DNA from: Prosapia bicincta
Taxonomy: Eukaryota; Arthropoda; Insecta; Hemiptera; Cercopidae
Assembly (NCBI GenBank): GCA_036971475.1
Contig: JBAIZL010000005.1
Coordinates: 166,821,886 to 166,885,885, forward strand
DNA: 64,000 bases
Direction: 5' to 3'
The translations under genes were made by a program, and so were the position numbers. Positions within the stretch are counted from its first letter, which is position 1; the number at the start of each line of letters is the position of its first letter. Shown piece by piece: positions 44,994-56,752 of this stretch. The notes below the pieces were generated by a model. The model worked only from the letters and a program-made list of their open reading frames with translations. It did no database searches and was not told where the DNA came from.

Positions 44994-46732
44994 CATTGAA
45001 ACCTCTCAACTAATTGGGGCTATAGCCTGTTCAGATTTGCCGAAAAAGTTCGGATTTTGGATTTGCTGTGTATTTTGCATTTGACAGAAGTGTGTTTTTA
45101 TTAATAAACAATATTACATACTTCTATCAAAAATTGAACAGTTTTGCAGTGCTACAAGTAAAAAGTCTTTGAAACAACACCATCGCGTTAAAGTTTATGT
45201 GAATGAAAAAATTGATGAGGCTGTATTTTTATGGATTACACAAGAGATGCAGAATTTACTGCTAGCAATGGATGGTTAGATAGATGGAAGAGAAAACACG
45301 GAATTAGACGACTAACGGTAAGTGATGAGAAGTTATCAGCTGATAATCTTGCTGCTAAAGAATATTTGAATCATAGAGTTGATTCACCAATTCACAGATT
45401 GGATTTCGTCTGAAAATTACTCCTCAGCAAGTGGATAATGTGGACCAGACTGGATTAAATTTTAAATTCCCACTAAAAGTCTTGCTTCTAAAGAGGTATC
45501 TTCTGCACCAGGCTATAAAACGAGCAAACGGAGTCTCACAGTTTTTGCCGTAACGCAGTAATTAAGCTGCCATTAATGGAGATTAGAAAATCCGCCAAGC
45601 CATGAGCCCTTGAAAATATGAACTGAATGCTCTCCCTGTTCATTACAGAAATCAGTGTAAGGTGTGGATGACTGGTAAAGTTTTCAAGGAGTGGTTCAAA
45701 AATGAATTTGTTCCTTCAGTAACAAAATTAAATGAAAAAACTGGACTATTAATAAAAACTCTACTTTTGATAGACAATTCTCCTTCACATCCTTCAGACA
45801 TGCAGTTGGTATGTAAAGATATAAAAAGCAGTTTTTCTCCCCCCTAACGTGACATTGTTGCTTCACCCTATGGATCAAGCTGTGCTGCAGAACGTAAAAC
45901 TGAGCTACAGAAAAAAGCTTCTGCAAACATTAATTGAAGAAGATGCTCTCTTTCTATTCCAGAAAAACTTTAGACAATTACAATAAAGGATGTAATTTAC
46001 TGGGTAGCTAAATCCTGGAATAACATTAGTAACACTTTACTGCAGAAATCATGGAAGAAGCTGTGGCCTAGCCTTGAATTTGTTGAAACACCACTTAGAA
46101 CACGGGATGATGAAACTGAGCTCCTTCAGCTTATTCAAAGAGTACCGGCATGTGGAGATGCTGAAGAAAGTTGCCTGGAAGAGTGGACAGCTCTAGAATG
46201 AGTATCAATGAACACGATGAGTGTCGCAGACAACGATAGCGAGGAAAAGATGCCTCTACGAATTCTGTTATATATGCCGAAGATGCCGCCACTCTCAACA
46301 TTGTGTTGCATTACTTAGAACAACATGCAGCTGCAACACCTAATGATCTTATGCTAATGCGACGGTATCGCAACATCGTATCCTCGGGAAGGTTTACGTC
46401 TCTTCGCCAGATGAAGATTACAAGTTTTAAGTGAAAATGTAGTTAAGTGTTTGTGTCTTTTTTTTAAAGTGAAACATATTGTTTAGTGTTTGTCTTTTTT
46501 ATTTTTATTTTACTATCAACAAATTCTATGCTAATGAAGTGATAAGAGTAGTACAGTATAGGCCTTCGTATTATATCATGTTTTACAATTTCAATTCCAA
46601 TATATAACACATCTCAGTCCTGTTTAACGTAAGTAGCAAACTCTCAATACATACCGTACATCATTAAATTTTAGATACTTCTTTAAAATTTGGTTTTCAT
46701 CAAATCATGTTTGGATTTGAGGGGTTCTACTC
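44994..46732 (+). mobile_element. Tigger/pogo element in RpL40 intron
   Basis: Left end CATTGAAACCTCTCAAC after TA (44992-44993); right end, read in reverse, GAGTAGAACCCCTCAAATCC before TA (46733-46734). The pair matches pogo/Tigger termini. The 1.74-kb element contains a broken transposase on the plus strand. Confidence 0.8.
45200..46200 (+). pseudogene. Tigger/jerky-type transposase pseudogene
   Basis: Fragments in order: FTASNGWLDRWKRKHGIR with LTVSDEKLSADNLAAKEYL (second CENP-B-type DNA-binding domain, from 45260), VDNVDQTGLNFK with the first catalytic Asp of the DDE domain (near 45440), YKTSKRSLTVFA, KVWMTGKVFKEWF, then LLLIDNSPSHPSD with the second Asp (near 45770), and LLHPMDQAVLQNVKLSYRK (near 45865). 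Frames shift several times with stops between. The N-terminal DNA-binding domain is missing. Non-functional. Confidence 0.88.
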
Positions 46733-46998
46733 TATTGCTTCAAATACAAGAAAATATATATTTTTAGAGATAACTGAAAACATTACTAAAAAATACTGCT
46801 GTTATAAGACCAATTATATTCAAAAAATATTTTAAAGCTCAATCGTTTTAAAAAATATAGTATAAATGTATTCAGAGATAGAAGTATGTCAATCTAATTT
46901 TAATTTAAAAAATTCATTTGATAGTAGTTGTAGAACATTTTTATAATGGTATGGCTATTATCAATTTTAATGAAACAAGTATGTTCTGGAAAATATTA

Positions 46999-47222
<224 letters not shown>

Positions 47223-47814
47223 CTAAAACAAATAAAAATTAAAATACATTAACCCAACTCTTTTAAACTAACAATTAATAACAAAGACAGTTCATAAAAA
47301 GTATGCTTCATCTGAAATAATTCAAGACACCTACCATTTATTCATAACCCTTCTACCTTTATCCTCATAGACAGTAATAGTCAAAATGACTAATCATATT
47401 TTTAAAATGAATATATAAAACATGTTGCTTAATTAAATTTTAAAAAATGTTGCTTATTGTTGTTTTATAACTAAGAAACATCTGTGGACAGATATTTTCA
47501 AGATAAAAATTAAAGAATTTTACCGATCTGGAATCTAATATTGCATCAAGCACTTTTAATACCTACAGCTGTTCAGACATTCTTTATACACTCACAAATT
47601 CTACATGATAATTTGGAAAGATTTCTGTTGTTATTTTGTAACATTTAATAATGGTCAATAAATTGAACTTGAATTTATTCAAGTTCTATTTTCCTAAGTT
47701 ATGAAGTTTTAATACAAAAATCATAAAATTTTAAAGAAATCATTTTATTTAAAAAAATATTTTGTAAAACTTAATAATGCATTACTAAATAAATTTTTAA
47801 TAACTGTGAAATAA

Positions 47815-47816
<2 letters not shown>
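47223..47816. other. probable RpL40 5' intron, nothing seen
   Basis: AT-rich sequence between the acceptor and the first (AT)n tract. No coding or repeat structure recognised. Confidence 0.5.

Positions 47817-47846
<30 letters not shown>
47817..47846. repeat. (AT)n tract flanking LTR element A
   Basis: Fifteen AT repeats end exactly where the TGTAACA start of the LTR begins. Comparable tracts border the other LTR elements in this nest. Confidence 0.95.
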
Positions 47847-47849
<3 letters not shown>

Positions 47850-49265
47850 AACATTTATGGAATGGGCTATATAATATTATTTAAGAATTGGAAAATAAAT
47901 TAGAAATAACTCATACAAAATTTAAACAAAAATTCATTAAAAGATTGGTTAGGTTAAAATTGAAACTAAATTCTGGTAAAAGCCTAGGAATTGTAAACAA
48001 GGTTTGAACTGGAAATGTATTAGGAAATTTGTTATATCAAATAACCTAACACATAAATTAAAATAAGATAATCTAAAAATAGTTATGTGTAAACAAATTT
48101 GTAAACTTTAGGAACATAGGGCTAAGTAATTATTTGAAGGAGAAAGTGAACACGTTTGTAAACAATGTAAGGTTATGTTTATGAAAGACCAAGCAAAAAA
48201 ACACACAATTCAGAACTATTTCAAAAGTAAAACACAAAGACACTTCACACACTAATAATATTAATAAAATAAACACTGGAAGGTTTGTTGACGATAGGAA
48301 ATTGAAACAGTAAGTTTCAACCGGGTTTAACCAGGTTAAAACGCCATTCTAAACAAACTGGTGAAAATAGTTCGTTGACATTAACAGCTGTAAAAACATG
48401 TGTGAAAGTCTAGTGGAAAGAAATCGAACTAAATTATAACCCATATGTGTTTTTTGGAGAAGAAAGGCGGCCATATTTTAAACAATTTAAGAAAAGCTAA
48501 GGACGCGTAGTTAGAGTTGAGTTGGATGGCGTGGGTGACGCTTACAAGATGGGACCTGCCAGGACCAGTCAAAATTCTATCTTTTTGGAAAGAGTTCGTC
48601 TAAATTATACAGTTTTGTGAGTAAACTTGGCCAGATTAAACAGGAATAAGAAAATTGAAAGAGTTAATACAGTGAAAATATAATTTAAAAGAACTAAAAC
48701 GGATTTAAGTGTGTGAATTGTTTAATTGGAGAGAACGGGAAAATACGTAAGCGACCAGCAAAAATTTGATATTTATTAAGTTGAGAAATAGCGCTATAAA
48801 AATAACTTTAGTGGACTTTTAAGATAGTAGAGAAGTTTAAATTTGTATATTAGGATATCTTATAGTTAATTAATAGTTAAAAAAAAAATCCAGTTCAAAT
48901 AGTTTGGCTTTTTTTTGCATTTTCAAAATTTAATATTGTTTGTTCAAAATTTATTTAATTAACCCAAGAATTTCTAAAAATATAGCCCATACTATAACCC
49001 CGAGATATCAAGAGATCTTAAACTAGCCAAAGGTATTAAAATGTGGTAACTAAAAAATTAAAAGAAAATAAGAAATAGTATATTTTGTTAAAAACTTGTA
49101 AGTTGTAAAATTTTGTTTTGTGTATTGTTTAATGTCGAGATGAAATGATAATAAATGTTAATGAATTGTTCTTGAGTAGTTTTTTGGTTTTGGTTATTAA
49201 ATAGAAATAATATATCTTCATAAAATAGTAAAACCCCGTTGCGTCTCTTTAAAAATTATGTTATA
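47847..49265 (+). repeat. 5' LTR of element A
   Basis: Starts TGTAACATTTATGGAATG and ends TATGTTATA just before the primer-binding site. The terminal A replaces the usual CA, a degenerate tip. The last about 60 bases (after TTATTAAATAGAAATAA) differ strongly from the 3' LTR while the rest is nearly identical. Confidence 0.85.
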
Positions 49266-49267
49266 AT

Positions 49268-49285
49268 TGGCGCAACAACGTGGGG
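49268..49285 (+). other. primer-binding site of element A
   Basis: TGGCGCAACAACGTGGGG lies two bases after the LTR. It resembles the tRNA-Lys-complementary sites (TGGCGCCCAACGTGGGG type) of many insect LTR elements, with an extra CAA; the tRNA assignment is an inference. Confidence 0.65.
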
Positions 49286-49547
49286 CTCGATAAAATTTAT
49301 TTAGAGAGATTTTGAATCAAAATTAATTTAGAACTTTTTATATGAAAAACATTTGAACTGGAAATAGATTTAGAAAAATTTTGTAAAACCAAACACTGAG
49401 TTGAATTGAATCAAGGCTAGGTTTATAATATATATAAAAAATTGTTTATGTTTGTATAATAAGTTTACTTACAGCTAAAAAAAAAAAAGAAAAAATATAG
49501 GCGAGCTGGTAGTTGTAGGGGACTAGGAAAAAGGGACAATTTTGGAA

Positions 49548-50483
49548 ATGAAAGAAAAAAAAATGGAAGGCACAGATATGCCAATAGGAAACATTGAGGT
49601 AGAAGAAGCTAGGGGACTACTACCTATGCAAACCCAACAAAAAAAATGGGGAAATGATGAGAATGAAGATTTAAGGGAGATGATGAGAACTCTCATGGAA
49701 ATGAGTGTAAAAGGGAGAGAGGATCTACATAGACAATTAGATAAGATGGACGAAATAAAAAAAGAGTTAAAAGAGAATATAAACGAAGTAAAAGGAGAGA
49801 TGAACAGAGGATTTGCCTCAAGTAGGTTGGAAATGAGTAGGTTGGATAAGAAATTCGAAAGCCTAAAGGAAGAAAATAAGAGAATGATAGAGGATATGAG
49901 GGAACAGTGGAAAAAAAAGAATAATGCTGTAGTAGAGGATGAGAGAAGAGACTTAGAGGAGAAAGATGGAGAATTAGAGGAGATTAAGGAAAATTTTGAG
50001 AAAACAAATGAAATAATAGCTGATGAGATAGAAATTAATAAAAAAGAGATAGAGAAAGTTGAATATATAACAAAGAAAAACACAGAAGAGTTAGGAGAGT
50101 TAAAATTAAGAAATGAAGTAGGAAAGATGGAGGTACTGCCTATAAAAAATATAACAATTCAAACCGCAACTAAAAGGAAGACTGAACAGATTAATAAAAT
50201 GAAAATGGTAATAGGAGAAATGGAAGGAGTTAAATATCCGTTTCAATGCATAGTGGTACAAAGCTTGTTGAGAGAAATGATCATAGGTACGGATATGTTA
50301 ATGGATGTGGAGGCACAACTCAAGTTTGGAAAATGGGAAATGGAATTTAAATATGAGAGAAACACAGAAAATAGAACTTATGAAGCAGATGAAAGATACA
50401 ATGGAGATGTAAACGGTGTTAAGGCAAGGACAGGCGTGGGGACAAGAAAAGAGCATGGTGCCCACAGTCAATCGGAAAACTAA
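49548..50483 (+). CDS. Gag-like coiled-coil protein with partial retropepsin-like domain, element A
   Basis: The first ATG in frame is at 49548 (an upstream TTG could extend it by two residues). Residues about 40-185 are highly charged Glu/Lys/Arg-rich heptads (for example REMMRTLMEMSVKGRED, then KKEIEKVEYITKKNTEEL), a long coiled coil as seen in some Gag proteins. Residues about 195-280 resemble the C-terminal half of a gypsy-type aspartic protease: MEVLPIKNITIQTA, then CIVVQSLLREMIIGTDML and QLKFGKWEMEF. The Asp-Thr-Gly catalytic segment is absent from this ORF. A basic tail ends HGAHSQSEN before a TAA. No zinc knuckle seen. Whether it is still made is unknown. Confidence 0.8.
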   Translation: MKEKKMEGTDMPIGNIEVEEARGLLPMQTQQKKWGNDENEDLREMMRTLMEMSVKGREDLHRQLDKMDEIKKELKENINEVKGEMNRGFASSRLEMSRLDKKFESLKEENKRMIEDMREQWKKKNNAVVEDERRDLEEKDGELEEIKENFEKTNEIIADEIEINKKEIEKVEYITKKNTEELGELKLRNEVGKMEVLPIKNITIQTATKRKTEQINKMKMVIGEMEGVKYPFQCIVVQSLLREMIIGTDMLMDVEAQLKFGKWEMEFKYERNTENRTYEADERYNGDVNGVKARTGVGTRKEHGAHSQSEN

Positions 50484-50513
50484 GACCATAGGAAACCCAG
50501 AAATAGAGATTAA

Positions 50514-50678
50514 ATAGAGGAAACAAATTTACAGGCATTAATCGACACAGGCAGTAAAATGACATGTATCCAGGAGAAGTCGAGAGAAAGGAAAATAACA
50601 AAGGATAATAAGATGGAAACAACAGGAATGACTCAGGATATAAAAGTATTAGGAGAAGGAAGCGAATGTAGGAGGGAT
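50514..50678 (+). pseudogene. retropepsin DTG segment downstream of the Gag stop, element A
   Basis: In the same frame as the preceding ORF, past two TAA codons (50481-50483 and 50511-50513), the peptide IEETNLQALIDTGSKMTC appears, with DTG at 50544-50552. In gypsy-type proteases this ALIDTGS block belongs at the N-terminus of the domain, yet here it lies after the IIGTD block. The frame closes at about 50684. Confidence 0.75.
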
Positions 50679-50684
50679 AGATAA

Positions 50685-52392
50685 CAAATAAACCGGAAAT
50701 GACAATAGACCGGAAATGACTTAATAATTAAACAAACACTTGAAAAAAAATAAAAAAAAAAAAGAAAAATAATAATAAAATAGGAAGGGAGATATTAAAT
50801 ATAGGTAAAGGAAGCAATATGAATAGACTCTAGGTGATTATGTGTATAAGAAAACGTTAGCAGGAGATAAGTTTTAAGGGATGGTAACTATATCTATGAT
50901 AATTTATTAGAAACTTCGTCGAATAAAGATAAAATTATGTATATTTAAACTTCGTCGTATTGTAAGGAAGAATCTGCGTTGATAAATAATGGAACTTCGT
51001 CGTATATATTATAAAAGAAATATGAATCTATGATAATAAATATTAAAGCATCGTTGTAATAAAAATATGGTAATTGTGTATTTAAACTTCGTCGTATTGT
51101 AAGGGAGAATCTGCGTTGATATATATAAGTATTAAAACAAAATTTATATTCGTTGATATAGGGATAGTGTAATCGAAGGAACTATAGATATGATCAAATG
51201 GAGTATATGAAATTGCAACCTTTAAAAATATTAGATGTTAAACTTCATATAAAAAAAAAAAACTGAGATGATATAAGAAAAGAATTGAACTGGATGTGAG
51301 ATTGGAAGAAGAGATAAAATACTAACTTCGAACTGAGAGTTAGATGAAGCTAAAAGCAAAATAAATATGAGATAAATGATAAACAGAGTAGTGACAAGGG
51401 GAAATAAGTTAAAATATATTAAATAACCTAATTAAACAGAGATAGCAGGGATAAAAACGGAAGGAGTACAAGTAGGGTGCAATGTAAAGATAAAGATAGG
51501 TATATTCTGGATGAGCATAACAATATAAAAAGGGGAAATATAATTTGGAAAAAGGGGAATTTGAAAATAAAATGAAATATATAAATAACGTCGATAATAT
51601 GTGAAATAAAATAAAGGTCTACGTGAATAAGGGTGTTAATGATGTTGATGTCGTCGAAAATATGTTAAAATAAAATAAATGTCTACGTTAATAAGTGGAG
51701 GTAAGGTGAATTACCGTCATATATATATGTAACAAAGTATATAGTATAATAAAGAGTTTAAAAAAAAAAATAATAATAATAATAATAATAAAATAATAGT
51801 AATATGAAATTGGGGTTAAATTTAATATAGTTGTGTTCAGATAGAGTTGATAGATTTATAACTGAAGTGAGGTTGAGGCAAGGTTAAGACAAATTAATTT
51901 TAATTGAAAAAAAAAATTTATGATAAATAGTTGGGAGGATGCGAAAAAAGAGATAGTAAATAGAATAATAAATAACAACATATAAAATTAATGAAATAGT
52001 ATTATGCGAGTTTTAAACTAGTATAAACCATGTAAGACAAGTAGCTTGAAGTTTTCAGCTCAGTATTTGATTGGTAAAGAGTTAAGATAAAATTGTATTA
52101 TAGAATTAAGTATAAATGGACGAAAGTGGACAGATGAAGGTATAAATGACTTTTAAGTGGACAATTATAAAAGTGGTAAAGACAATGGACAATAAGTTAG
52201 CCAAAGTGTTGAGGTATAACGTACTCAATAAAAATGTGTTCAGGTAGTTATTAAATAAAATGTACAAGTAGGAAATAAATGTAAATTTAAATTTAATTTA
52301 AAAAAAAAAAAATATGTATATTTAAGCAAGCTTGTAAAATGTAAAAAATATGTGTAATGTAGAGATTAGTAATATTTTTTTTGTTTAAATTA
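50685..52392 (+). other. element A internal non-coding region with repeated motif
   Basis: About 1.7 kb without a usable frame, where pol would normally be. The motif AACTTCGTCG recurs at about 50910, 50946, 50992 and 51087, twice followed by TATTGTAAGG and AGAATCTGCGTTGATA. Poly-A and AAT-rich runs occur near 50740 and 51765. No RT, RNase H or integrase traces recognised. Confidence 0.7.
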
Positions 52393-52405
52393 AATTAGGG
52401 GACAT

Positions 52406-53822
52406 TGTAACATTTATGGAATGGGCTATATAATATTATTTAAGAATTGGAAAATAAATTAGAAATAACTCATACAAAATTTAAACAAAAATTCATTAAA
52501 AGATTGGTTAGGTTAAAATTGAAACTAAATTCTGGTAAAAGCCTAGGAATTGTAAACAAGGTTTGAACTGGAAATGTATTAGGAAATTTGTTATATCAAA
52601 TAACCTAACACATAAATTAAAATAAGATAATCTAAAAATAGTTATGTGTAAACAAATTTGTAAACTTTAGGAACATAGGGCTAAGTAATTATTTGAAGGA
52701 GAAAGTGAACACGTTTGTAAACAATGTAAGGTTATGTTTATGAAAGACCAAGCAAAAAAACACACAATTCAGAACTATTTCAAAAGTAAAACACAAAGAC
52801 ACTTCACACACTAATAATATTAATAAAATAAACACTGGAAGGTTTGTTGACGATAGGAAATTGAAACAGTAAGTTTCAACCGGGTTTAACCAGGTTAAAA
52901 CGCCATTCTAAACAAACTGGTGAAAATAGTTCGTTGACATTAACAGCTGTAAAAACATGTGTGAAAGTCTAGTGGAAAGAAATCGAACTAAATTATAACC
53001 CATATGTGTTTTTTGGAGAAGAAAGGCGGCCATATTTTAAACAATTTAAGAAAAGCTAAGGACGCGTAGTTAGAGTTGAGTTGGATGGCGTGGGTGACGC
53101 TTACAAGATGGGACCTGCCAGGACCAGTCAAAATTCTATCTTTTTGGAAAGAGTTCGTCTAAATTATACAGTTTTGTGAGTAAACTTGGCCAGATTAAAC
53201 AGGAATAAGAAAATTGAAAGAGTTAATACAGTGAAAATATAATTTAAAAGAACTAAAACGGATTTAAGTGTGTGAATTGTTTAATTGGAGAGAACGGGAA
53301 AATACGTAAGCGACCAGCAAAAATTTGATATTTATTAAGTTGAGAAATAGCGCTATAAAAATAACTTTAGTGGACTTTTAAGATAGTAGAGAAGTTTAAA
53401 TTTGTATATTAGGATATCTTATAGTTAATTAATAGTTAAAAAAAAAATCCAGTTCAAATAGTTTGGCTTTTTTTGCATTTTCAAAATTTAATATTGTTTG
53501 TTCAAAATTTATTTAATTAACCCAAGAATTTCTAAAAATATAGCCCATACTATAACCCCGAGATATCAAGAGATCTTAAACTAGCCAAAGGTATTAAAAT
53601 GTGGTAACTAAAAAATTAAAAGAAAATAAGAAATAGTATATTTTGTTAAAAACTTGTAAGTTGTAAAATTTTGTTTTGTGTATTGTTTAATGTCGAGATG
53701 AAATGATAATAAATGTTAATGAATTGTTCTTGAGTAGTTTTTTGGTTTTGGTTATTAAATAGAAATAAAATATTTAATAATATAAAACCCGTTGTATAGC
53801 GTCTTCTTTAAAAAAATATGTT

Positions 53823-53825
<3 letters not shown>
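52406..53825 (+). repeat. 3' LTR of element A
   Basis: Begins TGTAACATTTATGG after the purine tract AGGGGACAT and ends ATATGTTACA at the (AT)n tract. It matches the 5' LTR almost base for base to about 53760; after that the end (AATATTTAATAA, then CCCGTTGTATAGCGTC) is of the kind seen in element B. Confidence 0.9.

Positions 53826-53867
<42 letters not shown>
53826..53867. repeat. (AT)n tract between LTR elements A and B
   Basis: A pure AT tract of about 42 bp joins the tail of element A to the inverted tail of element B. Confidence 0.95.
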
Positions 53868-53870
<3 letters not shown>

Positions 53871-55346
53871 AAAGTATTTATAAAACAGACGCAACGGGGT
53901 TTTACTATTTATTATTTTATTGATTGATATTTTTTTTCTATTTAAAACAAAACAAAAAAAACTACTCACTCAGGAACAATTCATTAACATTTATTATCAC
54001 AATTTCATCTCAACATTTAAACAATAAACACATAACAAAAATTTATAACTTAACAAGTTTTAACAAACTATACTAAACTCACTTTCTTTGATTTTTAGTT
54101 ACAAATTTTTAATATACCCTAGGCTAATTTTACGATCTCTTATTATCTCGGGGTTATAGCATGGGCTATATTTTTTTTTTAATTCTTAGGTTAATTAAAT
54201 AAATTTTGAACAAACAATATTAAATTTTGAAATTAGCTTTAATAAATATTTTCCGGATGGAAATACTTAAATTTTGAATATGCAAAAAGGCTAAACTATT
54301 TGAACTGGATTATTTCTTATTTCTTACTATTAATTAACTACAAGATATTCTAATGTACAATTTTAAACTTCCTTATTATCTTAAATGTCCATTAAAGTTT
54401 ATTTTTTATAGCGCTAGATACTTATCTCATCAAATAACGGCAAATGGCTGTTTGCTCACACTAGAATTCCGTTTCTCTTTAATTTGACATTTTACACACT
54501 TAAATTCGTTTTATTTACTTCACATTATATTACCACTATATTATATTCTGAAATTCACTTCTCCTTAATTTAGTTTGGCCAATCTTCTTAACAAATCGGT
54601 ATAATTTTGACGAAGTTCCTAATAAATAGAATTTTGACTGGTCTTGGCAGGTCCGATCTTGTAGCGTCACCCACGCTATCTCTGACTAAACTAACGCTTC
54701 GTTTTTTTTTTTTCTTTTAAAATGTTACAAATATGGCGGCCTCCTTCTTCTAAAACCCATGTTGTTATAATTCAGTTCGATTTCTTCTCACTAGAGTCGA
54801 CTGCAACTGACCTACTTCCATTTGTTTTTTACAGCTGTTAATGTCAACGAACTATTTTCACCAGTTTTAATTTTGTTAACATACTGTTTCAATTTTCCTT
54901 CCTTAACAACCCTTCCAGTGTTTATTTAATTACTATTATTAGTGTGTGAAGTGTCTTTGTGTTTTACTTTTGTAATATTTTGAATTGTGTGTGTTTTGAG
55001 CCGAATTCATAGAAACATAACCTTCTAATCTCATTGTTTACAATCGTATTTCACTTTCTCCTTCAAGTAATTACTTATGCCCTATGTTACTAATATTTAC
55101 AATTTTGTTTGAATATAATTATTATTAGATTATCTTGTTTTAAATTTTATTTTATACAACAAATTTCTTTATGTATTTACAGTTCAAATATCTTATTTAC
55201 TAATCTAGGCTTTTACCTCAATTTAGTTTCAATTTTAACCTAACCAATCTTTTAATGAATTTCTTTTTAAATTTTGTGTGAGTTATTTCTAATATATTCT
55301 TCCAATTCTTAAATAATATTATATAGCCCATTCTATAAATGTTACA
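53868..55346 (-). repeat. 3' LTR of element B
   Basis: About 1.48 kb, starting on the minus strand at 55346 with TGTAACATTTATAG and ending at 53868. It retains the uninterrupted CACACTTAAATTCG site near 54497, the empty version of the piggyBac target in the other LTR. Confidence 0.88.
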
Positions 55347-56752
55347 ATGTCCTCTAATTTAATTTAAATAAAAAAAATATTACTAATATCTACATTACAC
55401 ATTCTTTACATTTTACAAGCTTGTTTAAATATACATATTTTTCTTTTTTTTTAAATTAAATTCAAATTAACATTTATTTCCTAATTGTACATTTTATTTA
55501 ATAACTAATTGAACACATTTTTTATTGAGTAAGTACCTCAACACTTTGGCTAACTTACCGTCCATTGTCTTTACTACTTTTAGAATTGTCCACTTAAAAG
55601 TCATTTATACCTTCATCTGTCCACTTTCGTCCATCTATACTTAATTCTACGACACAATTTTTATCTTAATTCTTTAACAATCAAATACTGAGCTGAACAC
55701 TTCAAGCTACATATTACTTAACATATCTTCTAACAATACAATATACTTATAACTAACATTCAATCAACAATTCTTTAACAATTCTAACATATAGTAACAA
55801 TAAATCATGTTCTGGTATTTACAATTTCTTCCATAATTATATATATATTTTTTTTTTTTTATTTATTACAATTGGAACCCTTCCAATCATAAGTCTGATT
55901 CAATATTTATTTAACATAATATATATTCTCTGATACCATGTCTTTAAATCCCAGCCTATCCGAGTCATAGTATGTCTAGATTTGGTCAAATTGGTTATAA
56001 CATTTCTCTTTCCCTTATTTCTGTTTATTCCTTGTTTATTATTTATCTCATATTTATTTTGCTTTTAGCTTCATCTAACTCTCAGTTCTAAGTTAGTATT
56101 TTATCTCCCCTTCCAATCTCACATCCAGTTCAATTATTTTCTTATATCATTCCAGTTTATTTTGTATGAAGTTTAACATCTAATATTTTTAAAGGTCACA
56201 ATCTCATATCCTCTATTTGATCATATCTATAGCTCCTTCGATTACACTGTCCCTATATCAACGAATATAAATTTTGTTTTAATACTTATATATATCAACG
56301 CAGATTCTCCCTTACAATACGACGAAGTTTAAATACACAATTACCATATTTTTATTACAACGATGCTTTAATATTTATTATCATAGATTCATATTTCTTT
56401 CATAATATATAATATATACGACGAAGTTCCATTATTTATCAACGCAGATTCTCCCTTACAATACGACGAAGTTTAAATATACATAATTTTATCTTTATTC
56501 ATTATTCGACGAAGTTTCTAATAAATTATCATAGATATAGTTACCATCCCTTAAAACTTATCTCCTGCTAACGTTTTCTTATACACATAATCACCTAGAG
56601 TTTATTCATATTGCTTCCTTTACCTATATTTAATATCTCCCTTCCTATTTTATTATTATTTTTCTTTTCCAGTTCTCCTTGATACATGTCATTTTACTGC
56701 CTGTAAACTTGTTTCCTCTATTTTAATTTCTATTTCTGGGTTTCTGATTGTC
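55347..56752 (-). other. element B internal non-coding region
   Basis: Counterpart of the non-coding region of A, with the same CTTCGTCG motif (in reverse CGACGAAG at about 56322, 56418, 56464 and 56507). The DTG segment just past the Gag stop is truncated here: the bases for ALIDT are missing and only TGSKMTC remains, near 56690-56712. No pol traces. Confidence 0.7.

Larger units (their letters stand above)
47847..53825 (+). mobile_element. LTR retroelement A, non-autonomous, Gag-like only
   Basis: Two direct repeats of about 1.42 kb (47847-49265 and 52406-53825) enclose 3.1 kb. LTRs begin TGTAACATTTATGG; the 3' copy ends TGTTACA, giving 7-bp inverted LTR tips. A primer-binding-like site (TGGCGCAACAACGTGGGG, from 49268) follows the 5' LTR and a purine tract (AGGGGACAT, to 52405) precedes the 3' LTR. 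The only good ORF is Gag-like with part of a protease; no reverse transcriptase, RNase H or integrase is visible. It therefore resembles a Gag-only non-autonomous element. Apart from their last 60 bp, the LTRs are almost identical, implying recent insertion. Confidence 0.88.

Noticed and set aside
49523..50083. 186-codon minus-strand frame rich in Ser and Phe
   Set aside because: Antisense of the Gag-like coiled coil; Glu/Lys codons read backward as Phe/Leu/Ser.
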